64,000 nt of DNA from Achatina immaculata (taxonomy: Eukaryota > Mollusca > Gastropoda > Stylommatophora > Achatinidae), in NCBI GenBank assembly GCA_009760885.1, contig CM019696.1:44477358-44541357 (forward strand), written 5' to 3'. Position 1 is the stretch's first letter; every line of letters begins with the position of its first letter. The translations under genes were made by a program, and so were the position numbers. The notes beneath the pieces were generated by a model. The model was not told the DNA's origin and ran no database searches. It saw only the letters and a list, made by a program, of their open reading frames with translations. Below are positions 48,801-60,032 of this stretch, piece after piece.

Positions 48801-51800
48801 AGATAACACGATTGAGAGAAGATAACAAGAGTGAGAGAAGATAACAAGAGTGAGAGAAGATAACAAGAGTGAGAGAAGATAGCAAGAGTAAGAGAAGATA
48901 ACAAGATTAAAAAAAGATAGCAAGAGTAAGAGAAGATAGCAAAAGTAAAAGAGGATAGCAAGAGCGAGAGAAGATAACAAGAGCGAGAGAAGATAACAAA
49001 AGTGAGAAAAGATAACAAGAGTGAGAGAAGATAGCAAGTGTAAGAGAAGATAGCAAGAGTAAGAGAGGATAGCAAGAGTGAGAGGAGATAACAAGATTGA
49101 GAGAAGATAACAAGATTGAGAGAAGATAACAAGGGTGAGAGAAGATAATATAATATAATAAGAATAGGAAAAGGAGAACCAGAGTGAAAAAAGATAACTA
49201 GAATAAGAGAAGATAACTTGAGTAAAGGAAGATAACTGGAGTAGGAAAAGATAACCAAGGTAAGAAAAGATAACCAGGGTAAGAAAAGATAACTGCAGTA
49301 AGAAAAGATAGTTGTCTGATGGCAACATTTCCTCAGCCATGATAAGATGAACTGGGAACAACTGGAATGACATTACATAATGCCCAGGTACTAAAATACC
49401 TGTTGCCCCTTTAAAATATAGAACAGACTCATTAATAATTCTGTTTAAGGAGAGAAGATCTCTTTACATAAAGTAGAAGTGGAATTTTTCTATATTTAAC
49501 CATAAAAACTGCAGCCACCAGGCCAATTATTTCACTGTTTGTTGCAGTCTGTGGTTGGAATGAAGTGTTTCTTTTAGCAACATTTGCAACACAAACTATA
49601 AAACTATGAAGTGTTTCTTTTAGCAACATTTCCAATACAAACTATAAAACTATGAAGTGTTTCTTTTAGCAACATTTGCAACACAAACTATAAAACTATG
49701 AAGTGTTTCTTTTAGCAACATTTGCAACACAAACTATGAAACTATGAAGTGTTTCTTTTAGCAACATTTGCAACACAAACTGTGAAACTATGAAGTGTTT
49801 CTTTTTGCAACACAAACTGTAAAACTATGAAGTGTTTCTTTTTGCAACACAAACTGTAAAACTATGAAGTGTTTCTTTTAGCAACATTTGCAACACAAAC
49901 TGTAAAACTATGAAGTGTTTCTTTTTGCAATACAAACTGTAAAACTATGAAGCGTTTCTTTTTGCAACACAAACTGCAAAACTATGAAGTGTTTCTGTTT
50001 GCAACACAAACTGTAAAACTATGAAGTGTTTCTTTTTGCAACACAAACTGTAAAACTATGAAGTGTTTCTTTTTGCAACACAAACTGTAAAACTATGAAG
50101 TGTTTCTTTTAGCAACATTTCCAACACAAACTGTAAAACTATGAAGTGTCTCTTTTTGCAACACAAACTGTAAAACTATGAAGTGTTTCTTTTTGCAACA
50201 CAAACTGTAAAACTATGAAATGGTTCTGTTTGCAACACAAACTGTAAAACTATGAAGTGTTTCTTTTAGCAACATTTCCAACACAAACTGTAAAACTATG
50301 AAGTGTTTCTTTTAGCAACATTTCCAACACAAGCTGTAAAACTATGAAGTGTTTCTTTTTGCAACACAAACTGTAAAACTATGAAGTTTTTCTTTTAGCA
50401 ATGTTTACAATACAAACTGTAAAACTATGAAGTGTTTTTTTTAGCAACATTTGTAACACAAACTGTAAAACTATGAAATGTTTCTTTTTTGCAACACAAA
50501 CTTTTAAACTGTGAAGTTTTTCCTTTAGCACCATTTGCAACAAAAACTGTAAAACTATGGAATGTTTCTTTTTTCAACACAAACCACAAAACTATGAAAC
50601 ATGAATACATTTTTCATTCAGCACTATAGTGGCTTTGCTGATTAAAAATGATTTTTGTTTGCACACTTTGTTTCAAAGCACTTTCTAATCAGGCTGGGTA
50701 TTCCTGTTTTCTTTCAGTCACTTTACCTGTTTTCTCTATCAGTTTCCCTGGTTTTTTTTTTCTCAGTGTTTTAGTTTTTTTCTTTCAGTCAGTTTTAACT
50801 GTTTTCTCTCAGTCAATTTACCTGTTTTCTTGCAATCAGTGTCCCTGCCCTTTCCCACTGAATGCTGTGGTCTTCCTCCAATCACTGGTAGTGTTCTTTC
50901 TCAGTCATTGTTCTTGACGGCCATGTTTTCTTATTTACTATAATCTTATTTAAATTATTGCCCTCATGTGATTCCTGGTAATCTCCTGGTATGTGTTTAA
51001 TCCTGGTCCATGCCTAATCTGATAGGTGCCTAATCTGGTAGGTGTTTAATCTGGTAGGTGTTTAATCCTGGTCCATGTCTAATCTGGTAGGTGCCTAATC
51101 TGGTAGGTGTTTAATCTGGTATGTGTTTAATCTGGTATGTGTTTAATATGGTATGTGTTTAATCCTGGTATGTGTTTAATCTGGTATGTGTTTAATCCTG
51201 GTATGTGTTTAATCTGGTATGTGTTTAATCCTGGTAGGTGTTTAATCTGGTATGTGTTTAATCTGGTATGTGTTTAATTAATCCTGGTATGTGTTTAATC
51301 TGGTAGGTGTTTAATCTAGTGGGTGTTTAATCCTGGTACGTGGTTCAGCCATAGTTCTTATTTAGTTGATTTTTGTCTTCTTCCAGCCATATTTTTTTTA
51401 AAGCTGATCTTTAATTTTTAGCTGTTGTTCTTTTCTTATTTTCTTTAAATTATATGTTCTTATTTAACTGATTTGTCCTCCACAACAGAAGTAGCCCAAA
51501 GTTACAGGGACGAAGCTGACAGCAGTTATAGTTTTGTGTGTTATAATAAAGAAGCTTGGAAAAATTCCCATCATTCGTAATCTCTTGTCTTGGCACAGGT
51601 CGTGTGTTGGCGCCAGAACTGTTGAAGAAAACCGAAGAAGAAAGCGGTCTCCTTGTTAACCACAGCACCCCTGACTTCGCAGCGGCACAGAGGCAGATCT
51701 CAAGGTCACTTGTAGAGTCACATCAGTACCAAGAAGATGTGACAGATGCTGCAGAAACATCTTCTGTACAGGTCAGAAAGTTTCCACTTTTGTAAGAGTA

Positions 51801-54800
51801 GCCAGCTTGTGGTTGTGCTTTAGAACGTTATTATCTAAACAGTCCACAACAAACAGCAATATTTAGGCCCGCAGCATAGCAAACAGCAATCTTCAGGCCC
51901 ACAACACAACAAACAGCAATCTTTAGGCCCACAACACAACAAACAGCAATATTTAGGCCCACAACATAACAAACAGCAATCTTCAGGCCCACAACACAAC
52001 AAACAGCAATCTTTGGGCCCACAACATAACAAACAGCAATATTTAGGTCCACAACATAACAAACAGCAATCTTTAGGTCCACAACACAACAAACAGCAAT
52101 CTTCAGGCCCACAACATAACAAACACCAATATTTAGGTCCACAACACAAGAAACACCAATCTTTAGGCCCACACCCCAAGAAATCAAATTTTTCAGAATT
52201 TGAAGCAATACTGCAGACTACAAGCCCAGCTACACAAACTGAAGGTAATGGTAACTCTTTTATGCCACGGAGACACTAGGGGGATATGTTGTTAGTGCCC
52301 ATATTTTCCTTGACCTGTCAGCACACTAGAGAGTGATGAGGTCAGCGTCATGCCTGGCTACCTCTCCTTCCCTAGCCCCGCAAGAAACCAGGTACACGTA
52401 TTTCTACAGCTGGATAACTGACACACCTCAGGCTGGATTTGAACCAATGACCTTTGCTATGAGACACTAGTACGCTAATCACTTCACTACTCAGGTGTCC
52501 GCACAAAGTGTTTTCTGCTAAATTTTTGTCAGAACAGTCTCTAAGCTTCAGAGCACAATCTTGAACAACCCAGATATAACAAACTTATAATGAACATGAA
52601 AAGGTTTCTTTCATACCTGAAAACTTGTATGTTCATGAACAAATTCTTTATATATTCATCTGTATGTGTACGTGATCTGAAACTTTCTTTGTGAAAATTT
52701 AATCATGTTAAAATGGAGTTCCAACTTGTAGTGAATAATGGTAAGATAGTTGTGAATTTAATCTACCCAGATATAGACACAAATGTAGGTACAAACATAG
52801 ACACAAGACACAAAACTAGAAACAACAACAAAAAAACAAAACAGATATGAAAAGCTGTTTGTTAATTTATTCACAAGAACAGAATTCACTGTTACAAGTT
52901 AAATCTAAGCAAGCAGGGTTTTAAAGTTATCGTGAAGACCTTTCTTTCTTTCTTTCTTTCTTTCTTCTCCCTTGCTCGCTCCCTCTCTCCTTCCTTTCTT
53001 CCTCTCTCCCTCCCTTCCCTTCTTCTCTTCTTCCTTCCCTTCCTCTCTTCTTCCTTCCCTTCCTCCTTCCATTCTTTCTCTCTCCCTCCTTTTCCATCCT
53101 CCCTTATTCCTTCCCTTCCCTTCCCTCCCTTCTTCCTTCCTTTCTTCCTCTCTCCCTCCCTTCCCTCCCTCCTTCCTTTCTTCCTCTCTCCCTCCCTTCC
53201 CTTCCTCCCTTATTCCTTCCCTTCCTCCCTCCTTCCTTTCTTCCTCCCTTCCCATCCTTCCTTTCTTCCTCCTTCCCTTCCCTCCCTCTTTCCTCCTTCC
53301 TTCCTCCCTCCCTCCCCTCCTTTCTTCCTTCCTTCCTTCCTTCTCTTGGAAAAAAGTATTGTTTTTAACATGCCAATAATTACTAATGAAAGATGCCGGA
53401 TGACAAAGACATAGTTTCACATAAATTCTGACAATGTATTTCCCCCATAATATAAGATTTCCCCCATGAATATAATTGTACATATAACAATACCTGGCGT
53501 GTGTTTCTTGCCCTCTCACATCATGGCTTCTGACATTTTATAAGCCATTGCAACTCCCTCCCCACTTCCCCTTATCAGTTTTCCACTACATGCTACTGGA
53601 GTTCTCTGGGCCCACCTTAAAACAGGGAAAACCAGCAGGCCCCCAAGTGATGCACCAGCAGGCCCCCAAGTGATGCACCAGCAGGCCCCTAAGTGATGCA
53701 CCAGCAGGCCCCTAAGTGATGCACCAGCAGGCCCCCAAGTGATGCACCAGCAGGCCCCTAAGTGATGCACCAGCAGGCCCCCAAGTGATGCACCAGCAGG
53801 CCCCTAAGTGATGCACCAGCAGGCCCCTAAGTGATGCACCAGCAGGCCCCCAAGTGATGCACCAGCAGGACCCTCCTTTCCTCCCCCTCTCGCAGGCCAT
53901 CTCGCATTCACAAATAACCACTTTAACTACAAAATATCTAATGTGACTTAATGGTGTGCCATAAAAAAATTGTCTAGCCATTTTCTTGCCTGAGAGTTTG
54001 ATTATCAGTAAGACATCTTGGGCAGACATTTCTCATTAGGGAAATATGTTTGAATTAGTGTAGACATTAATATGTGTCTGTTGTAAAATAATATGAATGA
54101 AGTTTTACATGTTTATTCTTTCTAAGATAAAACTATGTGAATTTAACTGTTCATTTACTCCACTTGGAACAAACAGAAAATGTGAAGAGAAGAAGAAGAA
54201 GAAGTCAGGGAGATTTGATTCTCACAAAGGAAAGAAATGTTACTGAGCTCAGTTTTAAGACTGTTAAATGAAACTCAACAAAAATGTTTTAATCATCATG
54301 TTTGATTTCACTTCTCCAGGAAGTCAAAGTTTATGATGACATAGACACAAATGAAAGGTAATCAAAGCTGTTCAACAATTCTTATTTATGCTACATTGCC
54401 TCTTTCTTTCTCTGTTTCTTTCTCTTTTTTTCTTTCTCTTTTCTATACTGAAACAGTCAGTTTACCTGTTTTTAACCTTCCTCCTCCTCCTCCTTCTTCT
54501 TCTTCTTCTGCTAACTAGTATACATCAGAAGTTAATGTCATAATAATCTGACATTTGTGTTGTTGGATCTAAAGGCCCAACCCTCTTAGCCTAGCAACAC
54601 TACAACCCAGCACTGCTAGCCAATGAGGACACTGAGACCAGCACTGCTAGCCAATGAGGACACTGAGACCAGCACTGCTAGCCAATGAGGACACTGAAAC
54701 CAGCACTGCTAGCCAATGAGGACACTGAAACCAGCACTGCTAGCCAATGAGGACACTGAGACCAGCACTGCTAGCCAATGAGGACACTGAAACCAGCACT

Positions 54801-57800
54801 GCTAGCCAATGAGGACACTGAGACCAGCACTGCTAGCCAATGAGGACACTGAGACTAGCACTGCTAGCCAATGAGGACACTGAGACCAGCACTGCTAGCC
54901 AATGAGGACACTGAACAAAGCCCTGCTAGCCAATGAGGACACTGAACAAAGTCCTGCTAGCCAATGAGGGCATAAAACCAAGCCCTGGTAGCCAATGAGG
55001 ACACTGATACAAGCACTGCTAGCCAGTGAGGACAATGAACCAAGCCCTGATAGCCAGTGAGAGCACTGAGACCAGCACTGCTAGCCAATGAGGGCATAAA
55101 ACCAAGCACTGCTAGCCAATGAGGGCATAAAACCAAGCACTGCTAGCCAATGAGGGCATAAAACCAAGCACTGCTAGCCAATGAGGGCATAAAACCCAGC
55201 CCTGGTAACCAATCCAAAAAAAAACAGTAGACTGTTACTAAGATGGTCATGACCATCCCTATTATACTGACCTCAGTAATTTAGCATCCTGCTATCATAG
55301 GCAAGATCACAGTCAGAGAATCTCAAAACAAGCTGTCAACTGGAACACAGCAGCCCAAAGAAAATGAGATTGGGCATGTGAAACTCTAAAGAGGACACTG
55401 TTAAGATAGGCCATCCTTCCCATGCTATTAAACGTCACATAGGGCTCGCATAGTTGCTTGCCAAGTTTTCCTGTTCTCGGTGAGTCTTTCAACTTCATCA
55501 AGGGATGTTATGCCCACTAAACTGGCCTCTCTTAACAGTGTCCTCTTTAGAGTTTCACGTGGTCGACCTCTTTTTCTTCAGCCTGTTGTGCTTCACTTGA
55601 TAGCTTGTTTTGGTATTCTCTGATTGTTTCTTCTCATCACATGGCCTACACATGTCCATCTTCTTTTTATGATCACCCATGAGACAGGCCAAATTAGTAG
55701 GCATAAAATCCCTTGATGAGATTAAAAAGCTTGCCAAGGAAGGAAAACTTGGTGAACTACCATTCAAGCCCTATGTGACATTTAACGGCATGGGAAGGAT
55801 GTGAGACGTTTCATGGGCATCATTGTTCCCATTGATTACAGTCAAATTAGTAGATACAAAACAACTACTGACAAGTTGTATATGACAGAAAGGTGCACAA
55901 AATTAGACAGCAATTTAACATCTGCTCCCCTCCCTGACATTTAAAATGGTTTTCCTATTTCTTACAGCAGTAAAGAACAGAACAGTGTGAGGCAGCGTCC
56001 TATATCTGACATCCAGTCGAACAAAACCAGTGATGATGAGAATGAGGACATTCAAGACACAGCCGTGTATGAGATACCAATGGCAAGACAGCAGCTGTCT
56101 GCCGAGAGTAACAACACATCATACGCAGCAGACGGTTCAAGCAATGCCACGGCAGGAAGTACAGAAGAGCTCCCAGATGACGTCCTGGATAGTTCTACAG
56201 CAGCAGCTGTGGCAGCTCCACCTCCACTTCCTCCAAGAAGGGACATTAAATTTTCAGATTCTGGAAGTCGGAACTCCATAAATTTTGATGACAAGCCGCC
56301 AGAGTTGCCTTTTCGACCCCCTCTTCCAAAGCGAAGTGAGTTACAGGCACAGGACAAGTCAGACCGCTCTGCCAATTCTGACCATGAACTTTCAGGTGAG
56401 AATGTCTTCCAGGAATGTCTTTTATGAATGTCTTCTAGAAATGTCTTCTAGGAATGTCTTCTAGCAATGTCTTCCAAGAATGTCTTCTAGAAATGTCTTC
56501 TAGCAGTGTCTTCCAAGAATGTCTTCTAGAAATGTCTTCCAGGAATGTCTCCCAGGAAACTTAATTAATAAACACATCGTTCATAACAAATTATGAAAGT
56601 CCATATTCTGAAAGCTCAAAGTTAAAAAAAAAAAGAAAGAATAGGAAAAAACTGTGTTGGTTAATTAAATGTAAAATGTGATTAGAATGAACTTTACCTA
56701 GCGAGAAAACAGTGTTGTTACATTTTATAAATAATTTAGCCTTCATACCATTTTTTTTTTCAAAATAGTTTTAAGATAGTTCCCCCATTTTTAGAAATTT
56801 AGCAAATAAGAAGTAGCAGGACTTGTCACAGTAAAGTGACAGATCACAGTGTTGTAGGGTTGGCTAGTAGACAAAGCACTTTAGACATGGAAGAAATAAA
56901 AATAATAAGAGAATTACTGTGACTTAAACCACAGACTCATGTGGAGTGAGCAACCACTTAGCCCATTTTACAGCTGCAGTTAAATGTAAATTTGGTGTAA
57001 CATGGGTGCATCATATTACATTGTGTTCATTGAAGATGTGTGCACAACGTTATGTTACATATTTTTATTGTAATTTGTAGATATATGTATACCATATTAT
57101 GTTCTGTTGGTTGGTATAATCTGCTAGGTGATGGTGACAGCACAAGTTATGAGTCATTTGATGAAGAAGTACGTCATGACACAGATCAAGTCAACAAATT
57201 GAACATCCAACTACCGAAGTAAGTTGATCACATTCCTTTGCTTGTACTTCGGACAGTCAGACAGCTTCTTGGTTTCTCTTACTATTATGACATTACAGCC
57301 TGTTTTCAATGTTCACTTTCTTCTTGTTTTTTATATATCTATACAAATGAAATAAAATTTGATGGTGATTTTAAATTTTATTGTACAAGGCAATCTTGCT
57401 CACAACCGAGAGGCCTACAGGAGTGCTGTTTGGGAGGCAAAGTTCCGCAAGGGACATGCAAATGAATGAATGAATGAATGTACAAGGCACAGTTTTCAGT
57501 GTGAAATGTGAGCATGCTAGAGGCATAAATCTCGGACCAGCTCAGCTCGCACTGTACTCAAATTATAACTAAATTGCTATGGGTTCTCTACCTGGCGAGT
57601 GTTTGAGCAAAAATGTACTGCATTTTGGTCAAAAATACTTTTTTTTCTATAAAAATTTGGCACATTTCTAGCTCTCTTGTGGCACACCGTTGTGCCTTGG
57701 TGCACCATATGAAAAACTGTGGCTTAAGTTGCCAGTTTGTTGTGCTCAGTCAGAAACAAATAAATTATGTATCCACTCTTTAGGACTGCTGCAAATGAAA

Positions 57801-59996
57801 ACAAATAGCAAAAATATACTGAAGGGGATTGTTCATGCACTCAGAAAAGACCTAAACACTTCTGAAAGAACTGTTTCATGGACTTTTGAAGAAAAGACCT
57901 CAACACTTCTGATAGAAGAACTGTTTCATGGACTTTTGAAGAAAAGAAGGAGAGAATGAAGGAAAACCTGGGAAAAAAATTGAAGAAGCCAAGATGGACG
58001 TAATGTAGAAGAACAGAGGTCCCACACAAATTCTGACTTCAGACTGTGAGAAAATGTATCTGCACCATGGTATACCACAAGTTGTATCTGTACCATGGGA
58101 TACCACAAGTTGTATTTGCACCATGGGATACCACAAGTTGTATCTGCACCATGGCAACATGGGATACCACAAGTTGTATCTGCACCATGGGATACCACAA
58201 GTTGTATCTGCACCATGGGATACCACAAGTTGTATCTGCACCATGGCACCATGGGATACCACAAGTTGTATCTGCACCATGGGATACCACAAGTTGTATC
58301 TGCACCATGGGATACTACAAGTTGTATCTGCACCATGGGATACCACAAGTTGTATCTGCATCATGGAATACCACAAGTTGTATCTGCACCATGGGATACC
58401 ACAAGTTGTATCTGCACCATGGGATACCACAAGTTGTGCCTGACAGTGACTGCTTTGTTGATCAACATGCAGAGACATGGAGAGACATGCAAAGACATGC
58501 AGAGACATGGAGAGACATGCAAAGACATGCAGAGACATAGAGAGATGGATGAATGAATGAGCAAAAATACTGAGTTCAATTTGGTTCTGTTTAACAATTA
58601 TTTTTTGCTAATATATTTGTTTTGTCTTATAATGCAGTACTAAGCTTACACACACATGCTGTAATGACCATTGTAGCTTACACAGAGACACAAATGCCAT
58701 AATGAGTACTGTAGTTTACACATAGACACAAGTGCTGTAATGAGTACTGTAGCTTACACATAAACACATATACTATAATGAGTACTGTAGCTTACACATA
58801 GACACAAATGATGTAATGAGTACTGTAGCTTGCATATTAACACAAAAACCTAATGGTTATTGTGGCTTACACATAGACATGAACACCATAATGAATGCTG
58901 TAGTTTACACATAGACACAAATACCATAAAGAGTACTGTAGCTTACACATAGACACAGATACTACAAATACCTTACCATAACGAATACTGTAGTTTACAC
59001 ATAGACACAAATACTACAAATACTTTACCATAATGAATATTGTATTTTGCATGTAAACATAATTAGTTTAATATAATGACATTTATCTGTTGAAATGCTG
59101 GCACAGCCTGACTTGTATTCTGTGAAATGTCTCTCTTCTGTGATAGGAAACCAGTAAAGAAGGTTGTACTCAGAAAGAACAAAAATCTCAGCAAGTCTCG
59201 CTCATCCTCCCAGTGGGAGATAACTGTACCATTCAGAAAACTTGAGAATGTTGAAATTTCTGGTGAATTATATTACAAAGGAAAACTCAAATGGAATAGA
59301 AGAATTGTTGCTATAAGTAACGGTTGCCTGGCAATGTATAAACCAGATAAGGATGCTCGGCCCTCACTGGTCGTGCCTCTTGTTGGATACGAGGCTTCAG
59401 TTAATGAGAGAGAAGGAAGAAAAGGATTTGAGGTGAAGATGGTGCATCCAAATGCTGATTCCCATTCTTTTTCCGTGGATTTTAAAGACTGGGCCGTCTT
59501 GTGGATGGAGGTAATATTTTATTTTTTCATTATTTTCTTCTGCAAAATATTTTACCTGGTTTACACAGCTTTTTTTTATTTATAATTCTGTGAAGATTAA
59601 CAAATCACTGACAGATTTCACCCAAGACCAATGTTCCCTCTAAGCTGCCCACCTGCGCACAGAAAAAAATCATACCGTGCACAAAATTTTTGCAGCCGAG
59701 CAAAAAAAAGAAAAATGAAACTGCTACTTTTATTTTCCAGCTACCAGATGTGTGCTATAGTTACAATCAAGAAAAATACAATGATGGTACATGTTTTCCC
59801 TTTACTGTTTCTTTCTTATTGAGAAATGACTTTCAGATCGGATGTTTCAACTGGTCTTTTATCGCGTAGTTTTGGGAGTATTGTAGCAGAATCGTGATGA
59901 GGCAAGTGGGCGCACAGAGAATAGACAGGCGGATGAAGTTCCACTGCTGAAAAGTACAGCAGGTCTATCCTATTGTTAAGTGTATAGTCCTTTACA

Positions 59997-60032
<36 letters not shown>

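Noticed and set aside
47148..49373. 741-residue minus-strand open frame, Leu/Ser/Tyr-rich
   Set aside because: Repeat translation of the 19-bp purine satellite. It looks like a transmembrane protein only because of composition.
52197..52244. 48-bp in-phase cassette exon between exons b and c
   Set aside because: It has AG and GT ends and would keep frame, but the donor lies in the SINE 3' end and the translation is unremarkable.
52905..53519. 204-residue Glu/Lys/Arg/Gly-rich minus-strand frame
   Set aside because: It is the complement of the polypyrimidine tract, a compositional artefact.
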